This document shows positions 34,672 to 45,500 of a stretch of DNA of 64,000 nucleotides, piece by piece. A model generated the notes under the pieces. The model searched no databases, was not told the DNA's origin, and was given only the letters and a program-made list of their open reading frames with translations. The position numbers and the translations under genes were made by a program. The DNA lies in assembly GCA_032622095.1 (NCBI GenBank), contig CP136062.1, positions 36,890,918 through 36,954,917 on the forward strand. The letters run 5' to 3'. The first letter of the stretch is position 1, and each line of letters starts with the position of its first letter. The stretch is from Siphonodentalium dalli (Eukaryota; Mollusca; Scaphopoda; Gadilida; Siphonodentaliidae).

Positions 34672-34797
34672 ATCATCTTAAGTAATTTTGTACCATATTT
34701 TTGGTAGTTTCGTACCATATTTTTGGTAGTTTCATACCTTATTGTTTGGTCGTTTCGTACCATGTAGGAAATCAATTGGTCATTTCGTACCATGTTA
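34672..34797 (+). repeat. Degenerate ~27-bp tandem array
   Basis: TTTCGTACCATATTTTTGGT and variants occur about five times. The minus-strand frame at 34602-34793 (repeating MVRNDQ/YETTK) is a translation of it. Confidence 0.8.
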
Positions 34798-34799
34798 TT

Positions 34800-35521
34800 A
34801 CATGTATGTCACACTATATGGAAACAAATAAATGATTTTCTACAAAGTACGAAATAAAAAAAGTAACCAAACAATCCGGTACCCTACCGGTATGTAAAAC
34901 CAAAAATTATGGTATGGTATGGATTACTATGGAACGACCATGGTTATGGTATCAAATACTGAAATAATGAAGAAGTCACTGCAGTTGTATATATCATTTA
35001 TGTGGTCACAATATATGCATGTTTAATGCAACCTGTAAGTTGACATGACCTCTGTTCTAGTTGGCTTATGATTGAGTTATGAAGTGCTCTTCGCACTGTC
35101 AGGTTTACTTGATCAATACTCCAGCAATGTTCAGAATCCTATTCCACGACGCTCGTATGAAACGTCTAGAACATAGAATCCATATTTAATAAATCCTTCA
35201 GACATTCAATATTACCGATCGCCTGAATCAACATCTGACTGTTTGAAGCGGTTCCACTCAATGGTTGTTTTCAGAAGAAGTCGTCGCAATGTACAGTGCT
35301 AGTACGCACTACACAGTAGATCTAACGATTATATTACGGTGTTAGAGATGTTGTTGTTGTTGTTATTGTTGACATAATCATATTCATACTGCTGTTGTTA
35401 GTACTTGTTGAACACATCCTAAGTTCTCCACCGGATTTTGACAGACAATCCCTGCATCTGGATCTGGATGGTGTACGGCGTATGATCCTCGCGGATGTGT
35501 AGAACGCCTGGAGAGAGAGAA
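34800..35521. other. No supported gene; GTT microsatellite
   Basis: A (GTT)n-like tract lies at 35350-35400. No other structure. Confidence 0.5.
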
Positions 35522-36211
35522 TTATGTTCTTTGCGGGACTGTTGAGTTGTCTGCTGCTGTTCTATTTTGAATTTCGCATGCGTCCATCTCGTTTAGAGTG
35601 TTCCACTGAATATTTGTCCGTGGGAAGAATGAATTTGAGTATTCAGCAGAGTTTGTCACAAGTGGCTCTTACCAGTAGGACAGTGAATTATTACATTCCT
35701 GTTTTGAGACTATATTTGTGGCACTGAAATCTGCAAATTTCTTCACTCGGATTTTTCTGCCCACCTTTTTTGGTTTAATTAAGCACTTAGTGTTTACAGC
35801 CGACACCTGCCCCTTATCCATCTTGTGAAAGAGCTCCAGCCTCTGGTCTTTCCTTCTTTCCTCGAGTGGTCTTATTTCGCAGTCATTCATCAGTTTGGCC
35901 ATGTCCTTCGATTGGTAATCGCCGGTCATGAGCCGTACAGCTCCTCTCTGTATTCTCTCCAGGGCGTCGATGTTCTGCTGCTGGTGAGGATCCCACACGA
36001 CGGCTGCGTATTCCAGCGACGATCTTACGAGTGTCTCATACGCTACGCATTTACTTTTGAATGGTGCCTTCCTAATGTTTCTTCTGATGAATCCGAGCGC
36101 ACTGTTAGCCTTCTTCGTGATCTTGTCTATGTGTGGCAACCATTTCATATCGTTTGAGGGATATGGTGATTGAGTGACGCTTTGTATGATCTGGTTTCGG
36201 AGCTGGTACAT
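35522..36211 (-). pseudogene. 3' end of a jockey/CR1-superfamily LINE
   Basis: Reads 230 codons in one frame with a single internal TAA at 35669-35671 and a natural stop at 35522-35524. The part before the stop contains WLPHIDKITKKANSALGFIR, LVRSSLEYAAVVWDP, ALERIQRGAVRL and LEERRKDQRL. These are hallmarks of the region after the reverse transcriptase domain in jockey/CR1-type elements. Beyond the premature stop the frame continues with NSFFPRTNIQWN, the conserved C-terminal motif of the same proteins. At the N-terminal side a few residues are missing where YLGxTL is expected before SNDMKW. The polymerase active site and endonuclease are absent, so this is a 5'-truncated dead insertion, yet relatively young given only one stop in 230 codons. 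Confidence 0.85.
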
Positions 36212-36215
36212 GTAG

Positions 36216-36504
36216 GTCAGTTGGGAACAGTGATAATCACAGCAATACTGACAGTGAATGAGTTACAGATACTGACAGTGGTACATCAAGTGATCAACAT
36301 CATACAGTCCTCAAATTCGGTTGCTTAATTCAGATCTTCTGGTTCAATAATAATGACAATATTAAAAACAAGCTCTCAATTGGATCTTCGGTATCCGCTA
36401 CAGGTACAGGATATAGTCCACAGTCCGTATATCATCGAAGTTTTCATGTTCAGGGTCACTTTCTGACGTGAAAATGTTCGAGAACATGCATTTTTCTTTT
36501 GGCA
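36216..36504. other. No recognisable feature
   Basis: Unique-looking sequence between the LINE fragment and repeat E. Confidence 0.4.
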
Positions 36505-37281
36505 GGGGGGTATCCCATGCATGTTGACGTCACGGAATTTGAAGTTTGGTGACTCCAACAAGATTGGTGGCGCTCCTAGCGTTAATTTAAGAGTAGTGGC
36601 ACCCTGGCGTTCATTGGTTTAAGAATTGATCATTGGTTTGTAAACGGAAGCTATTAATTCCGTAGTCTCGTCCATTAATTCTGCATTTTTAATCATTGGT
36701 TTCACCGGAAATAGTTGATTCCGCTATTAGATATTGATTCGAATACGCACGTTATTAATTTTTGTTCGTTGGTGATAATTTATATCTTTTAAATATAAGA
36801 ATGACAATAAGGTCTATTAGTTTTATAACGATAATCATTGATCGTGGGAAATAGTCTATTGGTTTGAAATATCTTTATTGATTAAGAAAACATGGCTATT
36901 GAAACGGAATGTACGTTACTACGTTTATTGAATATGCGCGAATCTTACTAATTTTGTGTTGTTAGATATTAGTTGAACAATGAATACTATTAAATTAAAA
37001 TAGAACATTAATTTTGCATAGGTCAACGTTGATTATGAATCTATATCTATTAAAACGGCACTGTCTCTTATTGAATCCAGGAACGATTATTGGTTTGGAA
37101 ATGGAGTCTATTAGTTTGAAATAGATTGCCATTGATTAAGAAAATATGGCTATTGAAACGGAACTGTCTCTTATTGAATCCAAGAACGACTATTGGTCTG
37201 AAAATAGATTGTAGTTGTTTTCACAAACCACCATTAACTTTTATTTCATGTAATTTCCGACCGAATGGCCGCCCATAGTTA
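36505..37281 (-). repeat. Dispersed repeat E, minus copy
   Basis: Reverse-complement partner of 27089-27905: GTTGACGTCACGGA, CTAGCGTTAATTT, ATCATTGATCGTGGGAA, GGTTTGAAAT, TGATTAAGAAAATATGGCTA, and ending TTCCGACCGAATGGCCGCCC. The interior phrases CTATTGAAACGGAA and TCTTATTGAATCCA repeat at intervals of 40-110 bp. Confidence 0.75.
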
Positions 37282-37505
37282 ATACTCACCGACTACTCTC
37301 TTACAGTGGCGTCGGTGTCCATCATACACCAAGTCATTGGTCAGCATCAATTCGTCTTGTGAGCAGGACGAAGGTCTGTTCTTCATCTGGAGAGAAATGT
37401 AGAATATCTGAATAATCGTTTTGAAATAAAGATCATTCTAAGTTATTCAACTATTAGAAAATGCCAAACTCCATGCAGGGTTTACCTCCCGTGACGATTC
37501 GGTAA

Positions 37506-38305
37506 AGCCCCGGTTCCATATCCCCGATTTCCCACCCCGAATGTTCCCGAATGACTCCCGAATCATAATTTTGCAAACATCGTGGAGTAAGTTCGGGACG
37601 AGTCGGGACAGTGAATTTCTACCCCCGAACATTATCGGGGATATCGGTGCTATCGGGGTCGATTCGGGACAATTCTGGACTCGCTCCCGACAGTTTTGAA
37701 ATGTTCAAAACTATCGGGAACCAAGCCGAATCGCTCCCGATTTGTAAATCATCGGGAGAAATTCGGGAGCAATTCGGCACCTATTCGGGAGTAGTCGGCA
37801 GTACTCGGCAATATTCGGGTGGATATTCTGGAGTAGTCGGCAGTAATCGGTAGGTTATTCCCGAATTCGCCATGTGTGGCTGCTTTTATACTGAGATCCG
37901 GTGTATCTGCAAAATTCGGCATCGATTCGGGACGCTCGGCAGCAATTGAATACCAATTCGGTATCTATTCGGCATCAATTCGGTACAAGTTCGGCATTGA
38001 TTCGGGGTATTCGGCAACAATTCGGTGTAAGTCGGTAGTAATCTGGGCAATTTAGCAGCCACTCGGTATCAGTTCGGGATAATTCTTGATCATTCGGGAA
38101 GATATTCGGAAGCATTCTGGAATACTCGGCAATGTCCGGGACGATTAAATTTTGTCATAATTCGGCATCAGTTCGGCGGCTTTTTGGAATAAAACTCGTC
38201 CAGAATTCTCTCGAATGCTGCCGATTTGGTCTGGTGACTCTGGTCCCGAATTTGTGCCGACTATACTAATTCGGGACAGAAAATCGGGAATATGGAACCG
38301 GGGCT
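37506..38305. mobile_element. Harbinger-like MITE with TTCGGGA-rich interior (800 bp)
   Basis: Terminal inverted repeats of ~24 bp start AGCCCCGGTTCCATATCCCC at 37506 and have the inverse (GGGAATATGGAACCGGGGCT) ending at 38305. The flanks are TAA at 37503-37505 and 38306-38308. A 3-bp TAA duplication is typical of PIF/Harbinger elements; that assignment is an inference. The interior is a low-order degenerate repeat of ATTCGGGA/ATTCGGCA phrases every 10-25 bp in inverted polarity between the two halves. No transposase. Confidence 0.78.
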
Positions 38306-38308
38306 TAA

Positions 38309-38628
38309 GATTCCGCGATATTAAGATATATACTAAGCGAACAAATCAACATGCTGCCCTTACTAAGCACACAAAATATCGTACAAAATTTTTGTAAATT
38401 TTGAACCTTAAGTTTGAAAAGTCCCACTAAAACCGAAGAACTATATTTCGAAATGGTGTGATTCGGTTCTCCTATTATTTTATCATAACACAAGTCTAAA
38501 CGCACGTGTACGACATTGTCACAACTAGCACGGCAAGTCAAACACAAGAGTTCTAATTTGCTGCTATGTTGACGAGTAGCTTGCGAAAATCGTCAACAAA
38601 ACTACCGCTCTGATTTTCCATTCTGTAA
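38309..38628. other. No recognisable feature
   Basis: No supported gene or repeat was seen. Confidence 0.4.
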
Positions 38629-38653
38629 TTATGTTTTAGTGCGGGAATTGTTC

Positions 38654-38866
38654 TCAAAGAACACAGAAAATTTTACTTTGGAGCGATCGGATATCGCTAT
38701 TTTTTCTGGAATACCCCATGCTAAATGTAGAAACATAGACTGGTACCCAGCCGGTAACAGAGTCAGAAAGAAAGTACGACTGGTGCGCTCTGGTTGAGAT
38801 TGAGAAAATGAAATGATATCCATTTACTTGGTAAGCAGATGTTCCCACTTTTGATTTACCAAACAT
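38654..38866 (-). CDS. Weak candidate exon, possible FAMeT-like segment
   Basis: The minus frame contains YHFIFSISTRAHQSYFLSD, then VPVYVSTFSMGYSRKNSDIR. The spacing of a F-x-FS strand, a Y and a G...IRS ending loosely recalls the farnesoic-acid O-methyltransferase-like domain (FAMeT) found with PAN domains in invertebrate secreted proteins. It lies ~230 bp downstream of the PAN exon on the same strand, a sensible place for exon 2. However, the key YEI-V-GGW motif is not present, no strong splice acceptor is visible, and an overlapping frame (38629-38823) is also open. It may be chance. Confidence 0.2.
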   Translation of the reverse strand: MFGKSKVGTSAYQVNGYHFIFSISTRAHQSYFLSDSVTGWVPVYVSTFSMGYSRKNSDIRSLQSKIFCVL

Positions 38867-39099
38867 TTAAAACAGAGAACATATACCTCAATATATTAAT
38901 TATATCAATTTTCTAAATTTAGAAACATACAATTTCATCACACTACATGTACTTAATAAAAACTTCGTTATTCGCTCTTCCGAGTATGAATTTCATCCCA
39001 TAGCCTGGTAATGTATCAACTAATTAACATTTATATCATGTCATGTCATAGAGAAATGAAACTTTAGGTCATTTATAGTAAACTCTTAGCAAAACTCAC

Positions 39100-39411
39100 C
39101 ATTATGACTTTATACTTTTGGTATGACCCACTCAACTTGACACCACCAGTTGAATTTCTGAATAAAGTGCAGATGCGCGTCTCAACGTTGTATCCAACGA
39201 GATCACAGGCAGAAAGTTTATTGCCGAGGTTTTCACATCGTAAACTGTTTGAGGCTTTCATTTCGGTAATCTCTTCAACGGGCTCCGTTATAAATTCGGT
39301 AGGGATTATTTCCGGTAAATTGTTTCCAGTTGCGATCCCAAACACAATAGCAACTAGAAAGAGAACGAAGTAATGCCCTGGTGTGTCCATTACGTGCTGC
39401 AATAGTGTCAT
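39100..39411 (-). CDS. First coding exon of a putative secreted PAN/Apple-domain protein
   Basis: From the ATG at 39411 (or the in-frame ATG at 39390), the minus strand encodes a hydrophobic N-terminus, HYFVLFLVAIVFGIATG, that looks like a signal peptide. Then comes an acidic stretch (EFITEPVEEITEMKA) and a cysteine pattern RCENLGNKLSACDLVGYN followed by VETRICTLF. That pattern fits the core of a PAN/Apple fold, an extracellular adhesion module. The frame reaches ATG at 39100-39102 immediately before GTGAGT, a consensus splice donor, so the exon is 104 codons and ends in phase 0. An upstream in-frame ATG at 39474 is possible but would put 21 charged residues before the signal peptide. Later exons would lie at lower coordinates; only one weak candidate (38654-38866) was seen. 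The gene identity is unknown and it could be a pseudogene. Confidence 0.5.
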
Positions 39412-39751
39412 TTTACCCTTGAGTCTGCTAAATATTCTTTCTGCTGCGATTACACTTACCACCGGACGGTTCACAATTGTACACGCCGGCGTATGTTAAT
39501 TGTCGTTCAAGTTACTTCGTCGGCGAGCAATCTTGTAAGAAACTGGCTTCGCTGTGACCACCCGATCGCACAGGTGGCAGGAGTCATTCACTGAGTTACA
39601 CACACAGTCTGTGTACTGTATGCAGCGAACGGCTGTGTGACAACTACTTCAGAAATCGACCATGCGGGTCCGACGGCATCTCTTCACATGTGTGTATTTT
39701 GATTGATTTATGTATTGCAAAGTCACATAAAAGTGAAACAAGCATAATGTA

Positions 39752-39935
39752 CAAGAAAACCATAATCGGAAATGGTAACGCCCTCAAGATCATATTGTTA
39801 GCCATAAATATAAATTATAATATAAAATATATTGGTTACATAAATTCACCGCCTCAGAATTCCGTTAAAACAACTAATCCTTCGAATTATTACAAACAAT
39901 TACGGCTTATTACTGCAGTTTTCTCATTCACCACA
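39752..39935 (+). repeat. Dispersed repeat G, copy 1
   Basis: Starts CAAGAAAACCATAATCGGAA, with AATGGTAACGCC and TAGCCATAAATATAAATTAT following, then CAGAATTCCGTTAAAA. Related copies at 40185-40300 (partial), 40400-40720, 62780-63125 and 63967-64000. Confidence 0.75.
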
Positions 39936-40184
39936 CCAGAAAGCTTCTAAATGCGGATCAAACATCGGAGGAAATGTGTTCCCGCCAAGAGCGCATGGTC
40001 CAGCCATTGTTCATATCTAAACGTCGAAAGCAATTAACGCGGTCATAATTGTTACATACTGCAAATATAAGACATCCAGTGGACACACCCCACGAAAACC
40101 CGAAATGTGTTGTCTTGCGAGAAATCCCAGCGCTATAGCTCAATTTGACACGGCCAGATAAGTCTTCCTACAATATCCATTTAC

Positions 40185-40720
40185 AAGATCATATATTATA
40201 TACCCATGATTTTAATTATAGAATATAAAAGATATTGGTTTCGCGAACGACCAACTCAGAATTCCGTTAAAATAACAATAACAACCAGCACCTAATTAAC
40301 GAACCGGTGGCCGACTCGGTCGTCTCCTACCACAGCCATCAGTGGGCTGCAGAACGAAAAATATCTATAAAAGTTGAAATATAAGACTTACAAATTATCT
40401 TTTAAATTTCTTTTATTGGTAATTGACATAGCTTGTCACAAACCAAAAATCAACATTATTGAGATAATAATGTAAAGGACAATAAACGAAATTGAAATTC
40501 CCAACTACACCTTTTACCGGTGACCGGTCTCCTGATCGCGCAGTTCGACTTTTAATCCTCCCAAAAATTCCAAGTTCTATAAATAATACCTCCATGCGCC
40601 CAGGTGAAACGAGAATCTCTCCACCAGTATGAACAAGAAAACCATAGTCAGAAATGGTAACGCCACCAATATCATATTATTAGCCATAAATATAAATTAT
40701 AATACAATTATTCTATAAAC
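40185..40720 (+). repeat. Dispersed repeat G, copies 2-3
   Basis: Contains the ATATACCCATGATTTTAATT and CAGAATTCCGTTAAAATAAC phrases, then a ~110-bp block (CACAAACCAAAAATCAACAT, AATAAACGAAATTGAAATT, CAACTACACC). That block recurs at 62870-62970. The CAAGAAAACCATAGTCAGAA head is at 40633. No coding capacity or TIR. Confidence 0.7.
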
Positions 40721-40823
40721 TAGCTTTCAAATTTTATGTGGGAAATTTGCATACTTCCATATTTCAAGTTTTCCCGTTTCTCGTGTCATACATTACTTTC
40801 TTCAAACTGTCTTCTTTATTACA

Positions 40824-41395
40824 CAAGCTGATGGGCCCGACTTCGCCCGGCCTGTTTCCCATCTGATTTCCGGTGAAAGACGCAATTTGACCTTCAATTG
40901 ACTATTTCGAAAGTCAAGGTCATGTTAGGGGCATGATTTGACCCGTCCAAAACACCCCCACCCGGATAAAAGTATCCCTAGGTATCAAATTTCGTCGAAA
41001 TCCGTCCGTTTTACCCCATTTGAACATTAATGAAAAATTTTGAAGGTCAAGGTAAGGTCGGAGTCATGATTTGACCCGTCCAAAACACTCCCCCGACAAA
41101 AGTACCCATAGGTATCAAATTTCGTCGAAATCCATCCGTTTTATCCGATTTGACCTTTGATTGACCACATTGAAGGTCGGGGTCACGCCGAGGTCACGAT
41201 TTGACCCGTTCAAACTCTCCCCGGACAAAAGTATCCCTATGTATCAAATGTCGCCGAAATTTGTCCGTTTTACCCAAATTTACCTTGCGTTGACAGTTTT
41301 AAAGGTCAAGGTCAGGTCGGGGTCACGCCCAAAACACTTCCCGGACACAAATACCCATAAGTATCAAATTACGTTGAAATCTATGGAAAGCCGAA
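40824..41395 (-). mobile_element. Helitron-like element of the second group, copy 1
   Basis: On the minus strand the 3' end reads GGGCGAAGTCGGGCCCATCAG then CTTG, i.e. a hairpin-like CCGGG...GAAG...CGGG followed by a CTNG end. Internal units of ~130 bp (ATTTGACCCGTCCAAAACAC at about 40940, 41073, 41203, 41329) are shared with 43145-43642 and 53490-53740. The 5' end is unclear near 41395. No coding capacity. Confidence 0.65.
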
Positions 41396-41845
41396 GAGGA
41401 CATGTTGGTTGCTAATTGCTAGATATACGACGCGGTATTTTAAAGGTGTTTCAAACTAGGAGATAGAAGTATTCTGCGTTTCAAATGGTGATGAATTATA
41501 GTGTTTTATTCAAATTTTATGGCATAAATTGTTATTAAAACCGTATATACTATAAAAAAATGAATGACTCGAAAATTAAGTGGGCCTTTAAACAAAGTCA
41601 CAACTGCAGTTAGGCTCATCTCATACTCGTCCATTCAGCGATATTCTGCTGCGCTGTTTGTTATAGCCTCCAGTATTCATTGAGCGTTATGGCCCCAACT
41701 GTTATAATTTGCCTTTAGCAGGCGTACTTTTGCCTCAGATTATTGAGATATTAGGTCACCGTAATCACATTAAATCGCATGGAAACATAGCAATTGTGTG
41801 GGCTGCTTGGTGTGAATATGTAATGAGAAATAAGGTCATACGTAA

Positions 41846-42515
41846 TGACATTAAACTCAAGAAAACCCGCGAAAACAAAACAAAATCACATTTAATGTTT
41901 TAAGTTATTTCCTTCATGAAAAGAACCTTCGGATTTGTGAACCTTCGGAATAGCGAACATTCAGAGAAATTTCGGAATAGTGAACCTTCGGGATAGTGAA
42001 CCTTCGGAATAGAGACATGCCCCCCAATATTCATATTATATGCCCAGAGTTCAAAGGTATGGACCCATAAAATTCTAAATTTGGCCCTTAAAATATTGAA
42101 CTCCAAATTGGAGCCCACACAGAACATCACTTAAGTCAACTGTACCTGTGTCATGTCCCAATGCGGGAGGGTCCATATATACCACAACATTCATATTATA
42201 TGCCAAGAATTCAACGGTATGGGCCCACGTAATGACATTAAATCTCAAGAAAACAGGCGAAAACAAAACAAAATCACATTTAATGTTCTAAGTTAAGTTA
42301 TTTCCTCCTGTATCTGTAATGGGTATGCGCGCAGGATCAGTTCGGATGTGAGCGCACACTCCATAAAAAGAATCTTTGTGAAAATGAACCCTCTCAAATT
42401 AGTCTCAATACTTTAGAAAATAGAATTAACCTAAAAATAACAAAATCCTTCGGAATAGAGAACCTTCGGAATAGCGGAACTTCGGGATAGCGAACCTTCA
42501 TAATAGAAACATGTC
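41846..42515 (+). repeat. Duplicated block with TTCGGAATAG arrays
   Basis: CGTAATGACATTAAA...CAAGAAAACCCGCGAAAACA at 41850-41905 recurs at 42230-42290. Each copy is followed by an array of ~17-bp units (ACCTTCGGAATAGCGA), at 41926-42016 and 42447-42513. The two arrays each end with ACATGCCCCCC/ACATGTCCCC. Confidence 0.8.
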
Positions 42516-42757
42516 CCCACAATTACACCGGTGACGTAAACACATGTGCTAATCTTTGTCGTACTATCGTAACTATCGGTATGATTTATACTCAAGTACG
42601 AAATAACCATATTACAATCGCCCAGTGGATTATCTATCGACCACACAATATGAAAAACTCTACACCAGTGTACACCACTGTGTGGCGTAACAAGAAAACT
42701 AAGATGCATGCATCAGGTCGGCCGTGAACTATCTACCATAGAATTGTTGTAGCTATC

Positions 42758-43143
42758 GATTATACATTTTGGAACACCTGTCTGTATGTATGTGTGTATG
42801 CATGAATGCATGTGTGTATGTGTTATAGACTCTAACACTGCTCGACTGATCCGACTCGGATTTGGTATTTAACGTGTCAACTTGACCTCGCTCATAGGCA
42901 TGTTTCTGGACCTTGACCGATCCGACTAAAAATTTGTGTGTAGAACTACTTCGATCCCGGGAGCAATATGGACGGGTCCAATTTCACGTGGGACCATGTC
43001 CTCGAACGTGTTGATATAGGCATGTTTCTGGACCAATTGAACAATAGTTTGGCCAGACGCTGTATATACTGGGTACTGTCCAGATGGAGGCGATCACAAA
43101 AAAATCCCTAAATAGTCCGAACGAAGTCGAGTACATCAGCTAG
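42758..43143 (+). mobile_element. Helitron-like element of the second group, copy 2
   Basis: The 5' part is TATACATTTTGGAACACCTG followed by a TGTATG microsatellite. The 3' end is CGAACGAAGTCGAG, ACATCAG and CTAG at 43140-43143 before a T. This is the same end type as 53737-53740, though the hairpin is decayed. Coding capacity none. Confidence 0.6.
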
Positions 43144-43144
43144 T

Positions 43145-43642
43145 TTAATATATATTTTGGACATTTGTCTGTCTGTTTGTCTGTTAGCTATGGCCGGGAA
43201 AACTGCCGGACAGATTTGACAAAATTTGATACCTAGGGGAAATTATTTCCAGGGAGTATTTTGGACGGGTCAAATCTTGATCCCGACCTGACTTTGACAT
43301 TCAAAAAGATCAATTCAAGGTCAAATCTGGTAAAACGGAAGTATTTCAACGAAATTTAATACCTACTGTTACTTTTGTCCCAGGAGTGTTTCGGGTGGGT
43401 CAAATCATGACCCTGACCTGATCTTGGCATTCAAAATTGTCAATTCAAGGTCAAATCGGGTAAAGCCGGGCGGATTTCGACGGGTACTTTTGTCGTGACT
43501 TTTGTCCGGGGAGTGTTTTGGACGGGTCAAATCGTGACCCGACATGACGTTCACCTTTAAAATGGTCAATTCAAGGTTAAATCGCGCAATTCTCAGAAAA
43601 TCAGAGGGGAACATCCCGGACGAAGTCGGGTCCACCAGCTAC
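43145..43642 (+). mobile_element. Helitron-like element of the second group, copy 3
   Basis: Begins near TATATATTTTGGACATTTGT with TGTCTG repeats, directly after the CTAG of the preceding element. It contains ~128-bp units (TTTTGGACGGGTCAAATC at about 43259, 43388, 43516) and ends GGACGAAGTCGGGTCCACCAG with CTAC at 43639-43642. The 76-residue minus frame at 43405-43635 is a translation of the repeats. Confidence 0.65.
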
Positions 43643-43824
43643 TATTATATATTTCTAGATTTAGTTACAAACTAAATACCTGTATATTGTACAAAGAAAT
43701 GTTTGACAAATATATCTGTATCAATATTACCATACGGGTCATTAAAATAGATACGACGAAACAAATTTTGAAGGGTGCATGTATCAGGTAAATTTTTATA
43801 TTTCAAATGATGACAGGAATGTGG

Positions 43825-44065
43825 AAAGTTGAAGTACCTACGTAATACTGGCTATCCGAATGAAGAGATATACATGTATATAAAAACCAAAATAGAAGAT
43901 GACTGCTGGCGACAATGTTTTCCAAAAGAATTCAAAGCATTCGATAGCTCCCATCTAGTTGTCAGCCCGAAGATCAATATGAAGTTTGGTGACTATCAGA
44001 TGAGGGATATGTCTGTACAGTTGCTAAACAATTCAGTCATGCAAAAGAGGATCAAACAGTAAGAT
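43825..44065 (+). repeat. Dispersed repeat H, copy 1
   Basis: TGGAAAGTTGAAGTACCTAC, CTGGCGAC, GATAGCTC(C/T)CATCT, ATATGAAGTTTGGTGA and CAGATGAG recur in order at 44985-45195. The 77-residue frame at 43829-44062 is probably incidental. Confidence 0.65.
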
Positions 44066-44984
44066 ACCAAATTGCTGCCTGTGGTAATGTTTTTTAACGA
44101 AATTCGGGACAATTAGATTACTCTCACCCTGGTTATCCAGAAGATCATTGTGGAATCTGGTGACGATCTGACAAGGGGTGTCGTCTGTAGGATCAACCAA
44201 ATTATTTAGCCATAAAAATAGTAAAATTCAAGATCACCGCTGGCAGTGATGTCTTCACAAGGACAGTTTGAGAACAAAATATGGCTCACATCTAGCGGTG
44301 ACCCAAAATATCCACATGAGAAAAAGTTCTCCAATAAAAGCTGGCTGCAGGGTGCGCCAATTGATTCAAATTCGAAATTTAGCAGGGTGTACTGCTTGTG
44401 GCCATGTTTTCTCCGCAAATTTAATAGACTGATGGACAAAACCACTGAATCCGTTGAATCAATATACATGTATACATGGATTAATTTATATGTATTGTTA
44501 TACACAGTACTGGTATATAAAGGTACTGAAAATAACAATATTACTAGTATACACAAACTAAACCATATATCATGGCTATGGGTTCTAATATCCGAATATG
44601 ACAGCTGAGAACTTGGTGTGAATAGAAGAGTGGTGGTGTCTCAAGTATATCTAACCCTCCACGTTAAAAACATGCCATTAAATGTCATAAGTATAATCTA
44701 GATTGAGGACAGAAGTTATCCATAAAACCCCCCTTAATTCAACCAGGTCCTCGCGCGATGTAAGGTCGATCACATGATGATCTAGGGGGGGGTATAATTG
44801 TTGTATAAAAACAGCACTGCATGTAAATATAAAATAAAATAGTGCTACATCTTATTACAGATTATTGCCATATATAATCAGTGACTATACAGACAGTCTG
44901 ACAAAATAAAGTTTCAGTGACACTCTATCCGAAGAGGGGAATAATTCCAACTGTTACACTCAATGGAGCAATTATTAATCTGGA

Positions 44985-45190
44985 AAGGTGAAATTTCTAA
45001 GTAATACTAGATATCGACATGACGCGATAACATATAACGTAAATGCAATATGGCCGCTGGCGACCATTTTTTCCTATAAAATTTAAAACATATTTGATAG
45101 CTCTCATCTGATAGATCAATATCAAGATAAATATGAAGTTTGGTGATGATCGGATGAGTGAAGTGGACTGTGCTAAACGGTTTAGTAATG
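44985..45190 (+). repeat. Dispersed repeat H, copy 2
   Basis: Matches 43825-44065 with substitutions, including ATATGGCCGCTGGCGACCAT and ATATGAAGTTTGGTGATGAT. Confidence 0.65.
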
Positions 45191-45500
45191 CTTAAAAAGA
45201 TTCTTACCTTAATATTTTTATGTTCACTTTATAAACTTCACTGAGTCATCTTTGTCATGTATTGAGTTTGATATCTTTTGTTAACAGTTTATAAATCATG
45301 TATGTCTCATGTTTGTTATTTTAATTTATGTGTTTATTATCATTAAATAAAGTTGCATTCCTTAAAAAGATTCTTACCTCAATGTTTTTATGTTCACTTT
45401 ACAAACTCCACTGAGTCATCTTTGTCATGTATTGAATTTGATATCTTTTGTTAACAGTTTATAAATTATGTATGTCTCGTGTTCGTTATTATATTATATA
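45191..45500 (+). repeat. Tandem duplication, 170-bp period
   Basis: CTTAAAAAGATTCTTACC at 45191 recurs at 45361. The copies share TTTTATGTTCACTTTA, CACTGAGTCATCTTTGTCAT and GATATCTTTTGTTAACAGTT. The first copy ends ATTAAATAAAGTTGCATTCC, a polyadenylation-signal-like 3' end, so this may be a retroelement 3' tail. Confidence 0.85.
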
